Shown: positions 48,737-59,965 of the stretch, in pieces
Layout: every line of letters starts with the position of its first letter
Numbering within the stretch: position 1 is the stretch's first letter
DNA from: Theristus sp. LFF4_11
Taxonomy: Eukaryota > Nematoda > Chromadorea > Monhysterida > Xyalidae
DNA length: 64,000 bases
Assembly (NCBI GenBank): GCA_030248135.1
Contig: JASANC010001728.1
Coordinates: 96,228 to 160,227 of the forward strand
Direction: 5' to 3'
Translations under genes and position numbers: made by a program
Notes under the pieces: generated by a model
What the model saw: the letters and a program-made list of their open reading frames with translations, nothing else
The model's database searches: none
What the model was told of the DNA's origin: nothing

Positions 48737-50515
48737 TCACGGTTTGCACATTTTGTTGTAGTCGTAAAAACCGTCGCTGCATTCTGGTGGCAGCGGCTTC
48801 CAGCCCAGAATTTCGGCGGTTGTTTGATCCTTGATTCCGAATTCGAACGCGTAGACCTGGAGAAGAAAAATGCGTATTTGAAAAAACGGATCTTTATTAG
48901 ACCTTAGGATATTAGAAACCAACCGACTCGCCACACGTTTATTTATGTGCTTATTAAGTATTATCCAAACAAAAAACAAAAAGGCAAAACAGAACACTCT
49001 CTAAAAATTTGCAAAAAGAAACTGACCAATGCAGCCAATGACGGCACGGTCATCAGCGGCTCCTTTTTGAACGGACACAGATTGCAGATGGTCACCGCAG
49101 GAAATAGACGCTCCTTGCTTTCCATCTAAAACAACAGGATGCAGTAAAACATAATTGTTTATAATTCTTGTGTTTGTAATTCTTTGAACAATTTGCAGGA
49201 CTGTTGGTATAAAGCCAACAAAACGGCTAACGTCGGTCATGCCCAACCACTACGGTTTTTAAAAGTTTTCGGTCCGGTTTGCTGTATACTTGACTAGCAC
49301 ATGCTTATTTAGAGTACATGACGTCACTTCGGTGTGACACGTTCTAGCGCTATATGAACCTTGATCTCGACGTTCGTCTCGAACAGAATGTACGTCATCA
49401 GGGTGTCACTGAACAGCACAAAGAAGCCGCCGGCACAGATGCACAACATCAACGACCAGAATATCAGCACGCCCTTCGTGTGTGCCTCGCCCATGTGCGA
49501 GATGCCGTGCGTCGTCGAGAGCTGTGCGAACTCGGTCAGTAGCGCCTTCGCTTTGCTGGAAGTTGTTCGAATTCTTGTTAAAGAGCAGTCTGTCAAGAAC
49601 GTTGTCTATCGTGTAAATGAGAAAAAGGATCAGCCGGATTATACACCGTGTAACGGACCGCAAAATGGATGGTAAACCCGGAATCGTTGGCAAACCGGAA
49701 TGGAAACCGGACCGCAAACTCGATCGTAAATCGAATGGTGAATGAAACCGAAGGGTTTTAATTTTTGTATTTTTAAAGACCCGTTTATACCAGACACACG
49801 TTTGGTATAAACGGTAGGGTGCAATAACACGAAACCTAAAATGACATGACGTGCCGTGCATGCATACGTCTATATGAACGGTAGTATGCAATAACACGGG
49901 ACCTAAAGTGACGTGCCGTGCCGTATGCGCATTGCGCATACGTCAGGCATAAACGGGCCTAAACGGAATCCGTGAGCCGGGATTGTAATCCGGCCGTAAA
50001 GTGGATCACAATCCGGATTCCGGAACGTAAACCGGATCGTTAACCGTTCGTGATTCAGATTCAAAACCAGCAATCCTGGCGTAGACCCAGTTTGCAATCC
50101 GTATTTCTGTGATTGCGTTGTGCCCCGTACAACAAGCACACATTCAACGTTAGATACCGCGCTCGTTTGTCCGACTGCTTCGGCAGGTCATCTGGATCGT
50201 CGTCTGGATCTTCCTCAATTGCTTTCATGATGTCTTTCATGTCATCCGGGACGCCACTCAGCTGAAGCAATCAATCAACCAAGCAAGCGATCAATCAATC
50301 AAGCAATCAGTCAATCAATCAATCAATCAACCAGCCAACCAAACAATTTATTTGAGTGTACATTCTAAATCTCAATTGTGTTTCTTTAATCTTGACTGTC
50401 AATCAATGTTATGTTCATTTCGTGTCAATTCTGAACTCTCACATCGTCTCACCTGGCTCTCATCATCTTCGTTGCCTTCGTCGCTCCCGCTGTTCTTCGA
50501 TTCGTCGTCGGACAT
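48737..50515 (-). CDS. Degenerin-like (DEG/ENaC) N-terminal protein, left copy
   Basis: Five exons (50453-50515, 50158-50261, 49360-49555, 49027-49125, 48737-48856) join in phase to 193 aa. Order: acidic start MSDDESKNSG, an Asp-rich stretch (EEDPDDDPDD), KALLTEFAQLSTTHGISHMG (the post-cytosolic DEG/ENaC motif with the gating His-Gly), one hydrophobic segment (about residues 75-100), FPAVTICNLCPFKKEPL (the canonical start of the extracellular domain), then a short cysteine-containing end NKMCKP and a stop. Full-length family members are about 500-750 aa with two membrane helices; the large ectodomain and second helix are missing here. It may be a truncated gene or a one-helix regulator of trimeric sodium channels. 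The start is the first in-frame ATG before the acidic region. Confidence 0.75.
49659..50060 (+). repeat. Degenerate short-unit array and hairpins in degenerin intron 2
   Basis: Repeated variants of AACCGGATCGTA-like 10-16 bp units (ACCGGAATGGAAACCGGACC, ACTCGATCGTAAATCG and so on) lie on both sides of a pair of about 70-bp direct repeats with TGCAATAACACG and ACGTGCCGTGC blocks. GTTTATACCA is mirrored by TGGTATAAAC, and ATGCGCATTGCGCAT is self-complementary. The mirror copy is at about 60450-60860. Confidence 0.65.
50262..50345 (+). repeat. Imperfect CAAT-type tandem repeat in degenerin intron 1
   Basis: Runs of CAATCAATCAAC with CCAAGCAAGCGA interruptions, right beside the exon 2 acceptor. 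Mirrored at about 60135-60219 in the other arm. Confidence 0.8.
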
Positions 50516-51751
50516 GTTTTTTTCTGTTTTTGTGATTCTTTTTTACCCTCTTTTTGATCCTCTTTTCAGCTTACTGATGTTCTGTGGTTTGGTTGAGTGA
50601 AACGAATTGTTGTGTTTGTGTTCTTTGAAAAAAGCAAAACATAAACACGAGTTTCACGAAAGCAGAGCAGCTAATGATTTCTTGAATCGGTCTTTGTCTC
50701 GTGGAAAGTGAATAACGGAATTATCACACTTCGGTGACTTCTTTGTCGTTTGCTTAGTGATTTCTTTGACTGCGGCCGGTTTGTTGAACTTCACAGCAGC
50801 AGTGTTTAATAGCAACATGGTTGTCATGGTTGCTATTTGCTAACACAAATTATGCCAGTGGATTTCCATCACAAAAGGATATATGTGTTGTGTCTGCACA
50901 GACATGAAAATGTGCTGAAGTTTTTTGATTGAACAGCTTTTTGAACAAACGAAAATAAAAGCAGCACGTTTTGGGCATTTTATTAACATGTTATGGTTTG
51001 AATTTTCATTTTCATTAACCAGCGGGTGAGCTTGAAACCCAACACAATATATAACTCCAAAGTATCAAAGAAACACGAATAGACTACTGCGAAGAGACAC
51101 AATGGCGTATATCACCAAAAACATAATCACAAATATGTATGTACATATACCGTAAACACTTGCATGTAACGCGGCCTTGTAAAAATTTGAAATCAAACCA
51201 AATAAAACAAATGACAGACACTGTGCGTTTCGATTTTTAAGGCTGCAGACGCACAGCGTGTGGGTGATCTCATCAGTGCAGCCACCACACGCTCAACAAA
51301 ATATTAATAATAAACTTATTGGTTTTTAACTTGTGTTTGAAGACAAACAAAACAACCGAATACGAACACAGACAAAAATAAACAGTAATAAATATTTTCC
51401 TTGAAAATCAGCGATCAATCCTATAAGCGGGAGGAGGTCTTATGAAACAAACACTGGGAATGGTTTGAAGAGTAAGTTGTTTTCCAGCAAAAAACACGTT
51501 TGTCGAGAACGACAATATCGTAGTTGTTTCTGTTTTTAGTGCTCATAAGCTGTGTTTTGCTGTAGGCTGTTCAAATAATTATCGTTTGCTTATTCCAAAT
51601 ACATTGTATTTTGTGGCATATTGTGCGTACGTGTGGATTTCCGCAATAAATGCGACGACGACGTCCCTTCTGAATTTAAAAACTTTTCCAATGACGTCGC
51701 CCAAAAATATTTTTGCACGTTTTTCAACGTTTTTAGATTGAATAATCAATA

Positions 51752-52013
51752 CCGTAAAGTCTTGCATATAAGGTCTCCTTATATAAATTTGAAAATCAAA
51801 AATTTCTGAAAAAAGTGGAATTTTGTATGACAACCTTATAAGTGGGAGGAGGTCTTATAAAGCGAAGGTTAAGAATTCCGAGCCTTATAAACGGGGTGGG
51901 ATTCCGACCAAGTCAAAATTTTGAGTTTTTTGGTTTCCCGCCGTGCGACACTCCGCCCACTTTTTGGAGGGGGTCTTATAAGTGGGAGGAACCTTATATG
52001 CAAGACTTTACGG
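51752..52013 (+). mobile_element. MITE-1 copy 2 (262 bp)
   Basis: Same termini (CCGTAAAGTCTTGCATATAA and reverse complement), same length and TA flanks as 6856-7117. It lies in the inner part of the left palindrome arm. Confidence 0.9.
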
Positions 52014-52390
52014 TATATCAAGCCTGTTTGGGTTTCATCGCACTTTTAAAACCTACAGGGTGTTGCAGAAGTGGTGGGTAGGTGTTTGACGCGTTATTTC
52101 GCGAATTGTGTTCAATGAAATTTTAAACAGCTGTACAGAAAAGCTCAACTTAGATTTGTGCAGAAGTTCAGAGAAATTGAAGAGCAAGCGATGCATTGAG
52201 GCTCATGGTGGACACTTTAAGAAATTTGATTGAGTTGACTGTTTGTCGTTGTTGTTGATGTTTCCTGTTATCGCCCTACACATTTGGAAGTGTTCTTTTG
52301 AATGTTTTGGAACATTTTGGGAAAGAGTGGGTGCCACGGGGCGGGGGTGCCGAGTTGGGAACGGGGGGTATCCACACCACGGGGGGTCCC

Positions 52391-53116
52391 GGGTTTAGGG
52401 GGGTGGGTTTCACGGGATCCTTCACAGGGCGCAACTTGCTAGGGGGTACACCCCACGCCCTCATCTTCGGTACTCACCGCTCTGCAAGAGTTCGATATCA
52501 AAATCAGTTGCTTGGTGCGATTACTTGAAATTGTATTATACATTGTACATTATCACCCTCGTGGCCTGGTGGTAGTGCGTTAGACTACAGTCTGTGCGCT
52601 CGGGGGATCGAGCCCTGCCGAGGGGTGTATTGGCACTTAATGACAGAGAAAACTCGATGGGCGCCCTACTCAATGGCGTTCTGTACGCTTCTCTGGGTTA
52701 GCCCTGGCTAAAAACATCGCCTAAAAATCACAACAACAACAACAACCAAAGCACAGGTCCCTCAATAAAACGAGCATTCAAAAATTCTCAACTCAAGACA
52801 AAACGGAAATGCTGTGCTTTTGTGCTTTGCTGTGAAATTCTCATCATATGGCGCTGAACTCAGTTTCACTTTTGCCATTGCCATTTGAAAATTCAATTGG
52901 TTTCAACAACAAAAATCGTCATGATACAATGTATCTCCTGTCATTAGGGATAACTTCACCCATAATGAGGTAGTGGGTTGTTGCTGTTCAATAAAGATCG
53001 CGGTCGAAATAAAAACAATTTTCTGCAGCTATGGTATGGTGTTTGGTAGTTTTTTCAGCGTGGCCACACTTGTCGAAAACTAGATTGCAATACGCGTCAA
53101 ATCCAATCTTTACAAG
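52391..53116. other. Start of palindrome spacer, upstream of the spacer gene
   Basis: It begins with G-rich sequence and a terminus resembling 27029 (CCTCATCTTCGGTACTCACC at about 52461-52482), followed by the full SINE copy. No other gene is seen before 53117. Confidence 0.5.
52551..52745 (+). mobile_element. tRNA-derived SINE, full-length copy
   Basis: The head at 52551-52622 resembles a tRNA: an acceptor-like pairing of CCCTCG with CGAGGG, an A-box-like TGGCCTGGTGG, and a B-box-like GGATCGAGCCC. The body is GGGTGTATTGGCACTTAATG, GATGGGCGCCCTACTCAATG, GGGTTAGCCCTGGCTAAAAA, ending in a CAA tail. Shorter copies are at 41236 and 44534. The internal boxes suggest RNA polymerase III transcription. 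Confidence 0.85.
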
Positions 53117-56100
53117 ATGTTCAGAACCGAATGCAGCGTCTTTGCTATGCTAGTCGCCATTATCTCCATTTCGAACGGCCAGGTACGTTGTAAATGAAAC
53201 ACCTGGGACACGTCAGAGAGGTCGTTCATGTGGGGGACGCGTCCGGGGTGTTTTAGACTTGTATGAGACGTTCATGAGACTCGCAGGGTGGCCCAAGAGT
53301 CATCTTAGCTTACGTGTATCAATTTTTGTCATAAACAGTAATGATAGGGGAAAATCGAGTTGAAACTATCTGATGACTTTTGGGCCGTCCTTTGGGATAC
53401 TGGATCCAATATCTTCACAACAAATTATTATTATTATTATTATTTATTATGATCAAAAACACCTGATCCTCTGAATCCTGCCCTTGTAATAATCTTCTGT
53501 AAAAAGGGCAACACAGTCACCGTAGTGCGGCATCTTCCATGGACAATGAAAGTAAAAGGAGAAACATAAAAACAACTGGAGATGATTGCATTGCAGCGAC
53601 CAAGCGACTGTGTACAATCGAGCGGCGACGTTCGTGCGTTGGTGAAATGTCTGCAAACGTATTTCTACCGTGTGCCCAACTCAGTCACGGTCGACACACT
53701 TTCGGTCATGCTGCCAACTGCCAGCGAACGGGCGCTCTTCCAAAAAGTAAAAAGCTCCCTGCTGCATTCCGCTCGCTAGTGGAATGGGTGTTCACCTGAT
53801 TTTCAAGGTTTTCAAGAACATCTGCCTCCTTGAAATTCAACTTGATCACTTCAAAAGTACTTGAAACGGCTGCGGAACACTGGGCTTTGAAAAAAATTAT
53901 TAAAAAATATATTTGAATTCGGAAAGTTTTCGTTGACCAAAGAATTTTTAACGTGTAGAAGTTTGGTTGATTCTGAAAACAACATTACTTGGGAAAATTA
54001 CCGTAAAGTCTTGCATATAAGGTCTCCTTATATAAATTTGAAAATCAAAAATTTCTGAAAAAAGTGGAATTTCGTGTGACAACCTTATAAGTGGGAGGAG
54101 GTCTTATAAAGCGAACATTAGGAATTTCGGGCCTTATAAACGGGGTAGGATTTTGACCAAGTCAAAATTTTGAATTTTTTGGTTTCCCGTCGTGTGACAC
54201 TCCGCCCACTTTTGGGTGGGGGTCTTATAAGTGGAAGGAACCTTATATGCAAGACTTTACGGTATATAGGCTTTCGCTTTCATTATTTCTTATAAGGTCA
54301 TCAAAGATTTGCTATCAGCAGCAACCTGCGGAGAAGTTAAGGTGCCTCGCAACATAGCAAACTGGCTACACGTCCTTACGTTTAAGGTGAGTTAAGGAAC
54401 ATTCATGAAGCTGTATTGACGCGTAACTTTGTTAAAACATAGCTATGAGTCACTAAATAGGTGCAGCCTCATGAATGGTCAAAATGAACCTGTTCAGATC
54501 AAGCCATAGCAAGGCATATGGATTATGGATGACCATCAGTCTGTGGACAACTGTTTTAGTAATTGTTAAAACTAAAGCGGATCTGAGACTTTTTTTGTGA
54601 AAATGCGTAAAGCAAAGCCCCCTTTTCAGTTTCAGTTCATGAAAACAACACTTTCATTGATGCAGTTAGGTATTGTGAGCGATTCAGTATTCTGAACGAA
54701 AGTTCTGAAAGCCTGTCACGAATTAATGTAAGTCCTCTATGAAATACATCAACGAGATATACACACAGTGTTTTCTGAACAATGCACACAATTCTCGTCG
54801 CTGAGCAATGAAACGGTCAAAATACGTCGGTTGTACTGTTGTTCGACGGTGTTGCCTCGCAGGACGTCTGCCTGTTAGTGGAGCAGAACGTGACGGCCGC
54901 CGGGCAGTTCCATCGTGGCTGGCCGCTGGTGATCGTCTCGCCACACAGCGGTCGTTTCGTGCACCACTCTGCACCGCACACCATGTCCGACTACAACACG
55001 GACGTGCAGGCGGCCGCGCTGTTCGACATGACGAAATCGAAATCGCTCGTCGTCTCGACCATGCGACGTGACGCGTGCAAGTCGGTGCTGGTTGATTGAC
55101 GGTTGTTGTGCGCGCGATACAGGACACGTATAAACTGAATCGCGAACCACGAAAGCACTCGGCACGGTGTTTCCGTCAAACACACTCAGGATTTTTTAGA
55201 CTAGGACTTGCATACAGTTTTTGAGAAAATTACTGTCCGAGACAGCTGGAACTACGGAAATTTATTCTCGAGTGCACTTATCGCTCACGGCATTTTGATT
55301 GTTTTTTCGATTGTTGCCTCACTTTTGCGACTTATCCGACTTTATCACTGAATACTTTTTGACTTCCATTTTTTCCATGTTTTCAGAGAAACGCGGAGCT
55401 CATGCCAGCCGAGCTACTGGCCAACGGACGGCTCGCATGATCGTGCGACACTTTTCCACTCGGCCGTCGTCGCCGTGTACGAACATCAGGCCAGCAGTGT
55501 ACACGGTTGTCCGTGGCAATGGCAAGCGCTTTAGAAGGTGTACAGGGTGTTGCAAAAAGCTACAATGGGCTCGTTCTAGAGTCTGCGCTTTGGTGTTTTA
55601 GTCTGAAATTTGAAACACCAATTATGTTTGCGGTTGATAACTTTGTATTTTTTTTTGAAAACTTCAATACTTTGATGCACAGCAATATTTTTAAATCAAA
55701 GCGAAAAAATAAAAAAATCGTGTTCGTTTAAAAACCAATTAGTGGTCTTGCAAATCCAAAAACGCGTTGCATTTTGGGAAAAGGGATATCTTGTCAACGG
55801 CTAGAATTGTTCTAAGTGACAATGATGTTCGAAAGGAACTTCAGTTTTGCTCACGTGCGTTTCAACTTTGCAGTCCAAGTTGGTGTCTTTTCTTCAAGAA
55901 ATTTAGTTTAGTCTAAAAAACGAAACCAAAAACAACTAAACAATTTCTCAAATGGTGTTTTTTTAAATTTCAGACCAAAACACTGCAGTAGACTCGACAA
56001 CCAACCGTTTATTGCCCGTTGTAGTTTTTTTGCAACACCCTGTATTTTGAAAAATATACAATGCAGATTGTAGTGTGCCTCTTTGTTGTTAAGAACGTCA

Positions 56101-57232
56101 CGTCTAGAAATGGCATCGAAAAAAACCGTCTAGATGCGCTGGCTCATATATAGCTCGAGTTGCAAAAAACAAACTTTGCCAAACTGTGAGATCAATGCTC
56201 GAGAACTCGACAAAAGTCAAACAAACGTGCATGCTGTTGACTGAAGTAGCTAAAGTGTAACAGATGCAGCTTATCCATTGTACCGCAGTTGCCGTATGCA
56301 GGTGCGCATTCGTACAGTGGCACGGCAAAGGCTCGACACGCTGTCCTGACATCGAGGTGTCCCTCTCGGCGGGACTGGGTCCGCGAAACGGGATCAACAT
56401 TCACAAGAATACCTCGGCGCCGGTTGTTCGGGTTTGTAAATGTCGTTGAAGACAGGAGACACTTTCACCGTAAAAAATCGGGCGTTTTCATTTGCGTTAC
56501 AAAAACCTTTTTACAGTGGCAGGGGCAGCCGTAGCACAACCACAATCAAAACACACAGGCAGACCCACACCGCTGTAATGTTTGAGTGTGTTGATTTGCT
56601 ATTGCGTTTGCAAATTTGCGTTTTGAATAGTTGCCGGCCAGCTATTTGCGGCCCGTTCGAATCAGATCAGGCGAAGATTCAAAATTATTTCAAAATAAAT
56701 GTCAATTTATCAAAACACCGCTCGTTTCAGTTCAGGAACGCGCTGCAGGCTGCGTGGACAGCGTTTGGCAAGACTGACTACGAAGCGACCATGCCCCACG
56801 AGGACGACTGCAAACTCGCGGCCACGAAGAATCTGTTCGGACTGATTTTGAACGGTTATGAACAGGAAACAGTCTGCAGCAGCACTCCAAAGGTTTGTGG
56901 AATGCGCTGAGCTCACCACAGTGGAGCACGGTCGGGTGTGGGTAGCCGCCCTTTTTAGCAATACCCGTACACTGACACCTGCAAAACCGCAAACAGCGAA
57001 ATTTACGTTGTTAATCAAAAAAAACTTTAAAAAACGTGTGAGAAAATGGACCACCGTCCAATTTTACTCACCAAAAAACAGTAGTTTTTGCAACGTTAAC
57101 GTTGAATTTTACTTTCAGACTGCAACCGGTATGTTTGTCCATGTTGAGCAAGCGTACAAGTTGCGAAGATACACTTCGGAATATCCGCCGTTGGCTCAGG
57201 CGCTGAACGCCACATTTCCACTGTTCAACTAA
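53117..57232 (+). CDS. Secreted protein of unrecognised family in the palindrome spacer
   Basis: Proposed exons 53117-53182, 53597-53746, 54297-54386, 54680-54727, 54863-55080, 55387-55496, 56289-56431, 56731-56892, 57119-57232 sum to 366 aa in phase. Exon 1 is a signal peptide (MFRTECSVFAMLVAIISISN). The protein has several cysteines and N-glycosylation sites. Its core holds LVIVSPHSGRFV, SDYNTDVQAAALFDM, VVSTMRRDACK, DGSHDRATLFHSA, FVQWHGKGSTRCPDIEV and a terminal MFVHVEQAYKLRRYTSEYP. The recurring His and Asp-Asn-Thr motifs around a QWHGKG look like an active site, and vaguely recall secreted or formylglutamate-amidohydrolase-like hydrolases of unknown role; this is a weak memory-based hint. 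Starts of exons 4 and 7 and the end of exon 6 are uncertain (exon 4 may begin at 54666). It probably acts outside the cell. Confidence 0.65.
53286..53390 (+). mobile_element. Short 105-bp element with 25-bp inverted termini
   Basis: GCAGGGTGGCCCAAGAGTCA at the left is mirrored by TGATGACTTTTGGGCCGTCC at the right. The CAGGGTGG start resembles the 905-bp element and mariner-type termini. It lies in intron 1 of the spacer gene. Confidence 0.65.
53427..53450 (+). repeat. Short (TTA)n run
   Basis: About seven ATT/TTA units in intron 1 of the spacer gene. Confidence 0.7.
54001..54262 (+). mobile_element. MITE-1 copy 3 (262 bp)
   Basis: Identical length and termini to the other two full copies, with TA flanks. 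It ends about 34 bp before exon 3 of the spacer gene, so it lies close to that exon's acceptor. Confidence 0.9.
55543..56042 (+). mobile_element. 500-bp element with CAGGGTGTTGCAAAAA termini
   Basis: The left end CAGGGTGTTGCAAAAAGCTA, with GGGCTCGTTCTAGAG, is mirrored at the right by CGTTGTAGTTTTTTTGCAAC then ACCCTG. TA flanks both sides. No transposase. A lone similar start (CAGGGTGTTGCAGAAG) is at about 52057. It lies in intron 6 of the spacer gene. Confidence 0.8.
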
Positions 57233-57930
57233 AAATCGTGAAACGATAGTTTGCTTGAAACGTGGACACTCTGAATTTCAATAAACTGTTGGGGTCTTCA
57301 ATTGCTGATGGTTTTTACAGTCAGTGAACCAGCTTATAGCTGTACAGCGACCGCATACGCTTTTTGTTTTTTTTTGCAAAACAAAATACACTTTTTGGCA
57401 TACCAAGATACATACCAAGATGGCATTTGTAGAAGCATGCATACACCACCATGGTTAGCATCTTGGTATTTCTTTTTTCAGCGGGGGTATAAAGTTACAT
57501 GTTAGCTTTCTTATTAAACAGATTTGTGCAAAAAAATTGAGGAAAAAAACTAATCGAATCCTTTCTCACTGAATAAATTTTTTTTTCATATTCACACTAC
57601 GTTCGGGTCGGACGCAAAACAGATTTTCAGCTGTGCAGCGTTTCGACACATCATTCAACATTCGCACGAAAAGATAATTATCTAAAAATGCGGGAGACGC
57701 ATATAAAAGGAGGAATATGGCCTTGTGTAAGCAGTGAAAGACTTGGCTCGACAACGCTTTTCAAGTCTCTGATGTGGTACACACGGATACAAGTACATAA
57801 GAGTCATATTTTTGCGCCGCGTTTGTTGTTTAAAAGCTTGCTGAAAAGCGTAAAAACTTTGAAGTTATCTAGATATTTTTCAATTGTCCTCTTCAGTTTA
57901 GTCTAAAATCACATCATGTGCGAAATTCTG
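57233..57930. other. Non-coding DNA after the spacer gene
   Basis: The probable AATAAA for the spacer gene is at 57280. A small inverted pair (ACCAAGATAC/ATACCAAGATGG against GCATCTTGGTAT) lies at about 57400-57465. Nothing else is supported. Confidence 0.5.
57280..57285 (+). terminator. Probable polyadenylation signal of the spacer gene
   Basis: AATAAA 48 bp after the TAA stop, on the coding strand and at a typical short distance. Confidence 0.55.
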
Positions 57931-58198
57931 TACAGCATGGCCGAATAAATGAGGCAGTCCATCAAGGCGGGATTAGTCGCTGACTAGGAGTTGTCTTTTT
58001 CAAAAATGCCAACATAATTTCCAATCATGTGTGCAAGGGAGAAAGAATGAACAGAATAATACGGATAATCCATTAGTTTAAAAAAACGCGTCAAATTTGG
58101 CATACAATTTGGTTTCTGAACTTCTTTTTCTTTCATTCAAAATTCGCGCGCTCCTTGCACCCTGAAAAAAACTGCCATGTTTAATCGGCTATACTGTA
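57931..58198 (+). mobile_element. MITE-2 copy 5
   Basis: TACAGCATGGCCGAATAAAT at the start and TTTAATCGGCTATACTGTA at the end. Its interior closely follows copy 1 (17843-18112). Confidence 0.85.
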
Positions 58199-58667
58199 AA
58201 TTCTGTGCAAAAAACAGAAACATCAGAGATTGCAAAACATTGCTTCATGTAGCTTTATCGTTATTGCTGACGTACGCACCGCTGTGCATACAGCAGCACC
58301 AGCGCAAAAAGTGTAACACCCGGGACCGCCCGTGGGGGAACCCCCGTCCCAACCCGGCACCCCCGCCCGGGACCCACCTCAAAGTCAAAAATCAAAAGAA
58401 CACCCAAAGGAGGGGAAATAGGAAACATCAACAACAACGACAAACAGTCAACTCAATCAAATTTCTAAAGGCACCACAGAGCCTCAAGCACGCTGCTCAT
58501 CCGAATCGACAAACTAGGATAAGGTTCGACAGGTTAAATTATGAACACAAAATCGCGAGAAACAACGCGCAAACACCACCCACCACCGAACACCCGGAGT
58601 AAAGGCGAGAAACCCAAACAGGTGTAACCGTAAAGCTGAAAGCCCCCGAAAGACCCCCCAAAAGGGG

Positions 58668-58810
58668 GGGGCGACGGCGGAAACCAAAAACTCAAAATTG
58701 AGTGGAACCCACCCGTTTATAAGGCTCGGATCTTAACCTCGTTATAAGACCCCTCCCATATAAGGTGTCATACAAAATTCCATTTTCAGAAATTTTGATT
58801 TCAAATTAAA
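58668..58810 (-). mobile_element. Degraded MITE-1 copy in the right arm
   Basis: Reverse-oriented remnant with CCCGTTTATAAGGCTCGGAT, TTATAAGACCCCTCCCATAT and ATTTTCAGAAATTTTGATTT. It corresponds by position to MITE-1 copy 2 in the left arm, so it came with the duplication and is not an independent insertion. Confidence 0.75.
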
Positions 58811-59965
58811 AGGAGATAATGAAGATTAGGATGATCTAAAAAGTTGAAAGGAAAAATTGGGGGTGTGGAAAAGTTATGGAGAGGGGAGGGAAGAGAAAAC
58901 AATAGAGGAGACGAATAGGGAACACAGCTTATGAGCTACTAAAACCCGGAAACAACTACGATTTGTCGTTCTCGACAAACATGTTTTTTGCTGGAAAACT
59001 ACTTTACTCTTCAAACCATTCCCAGTGTTTGTTTCCATAAGACCTCCTCCCGCTTATAGGATTGATCGCTGATTTTCAAGGAAAATATTTATTACTGTTT
59101 ATTTTTGTCTGTGTTCGTATTCGGTTGTTTTGTTTGTCTTCAAACACAAGTTAAAAACCAATAAGTTTATTATTAATATTTTGTTGAGCGTGTGGTGGCT
59201 GCACTGATGAGATCACCCACACGCTGTGCGTCTGCAGCCTTAAAAATCGAAACGCACAGTGTCTGTCATTTGTTTTATGTGGTTTGATTTCAAATTTTTA
59301 CAAGGCCGCGTTCCATGCTAGTGTTTACGGTATATGTACATACATATTTGTGATTATGTTTTTGGGTGATATACGCCATTGTGTCTCTTCGCAGTAGTCT
59401 ATTCGTGTTTCTTTGATACTTTGGAGTTATATATTGTGTTGGGTTTCAAGCTCACCCGCTGGTTAATGAAAATGAAAATTCAAACCATAACATGTTAATA
59501 AAATGCCCAAAACGTGCTGCTTTTATTTTCGTTTGTTCAAAAAGCTGTTCAATCAAAAAACTTCAGCACATTTTCATGTCTGTGCAGACACAACACATAT
59601 ATCCTTTTGTGATGGAAATCCACTGGCATAATTTGTGTTAGCAAATAGCAACCATGACAACCATGTTGCTATTAAACACTGCTGCTGTGAAGTTCAACAA
59701 ACCGGCCGCAGTCAAAGAAATCACTAAGCAAACGACAAAGAAGTCACCGAAGTGTGATAATTCCGTTATTCACTTTCCACGAGACAAAGACCGATTCAAG
59801 AAATCATTAGCTGCTCTGCTTTCGTGAAACTCGTGTTTATGTTTTGCTTTTTTCAAAGAACACAAACACAACAATTCGTTTCACTCAACCAAACCACAGA
59901 ACATCAGTAAGCTGAAAAGAGGAGCACGAAGCGGGTAAATAAGAATCACAAAAACAGAAAAAAAC

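Larger units (their letters stand above)
46745..52390 (+). repeat. Left arm of a large inverted duplication
   Basis: From about 46745 to 51556 this arm is nearly the reverse complement of 58921-64000. From 51557 to about 52390 the match to 58318-58920 continues at lower identity with gaps. It holds a degenerin-like gene, a 905-bp transposon and a MITE-1 copy. Arm ends were judged by eye. Confidence 0.9.

Noticed and set aside
58305..58660. C-rich segment as a possible coding or CpG-island feature
   Set aside because: It aligns as a degraded mirror of 52014-52390, so it is part of the palindrome arm and not a separate feature.
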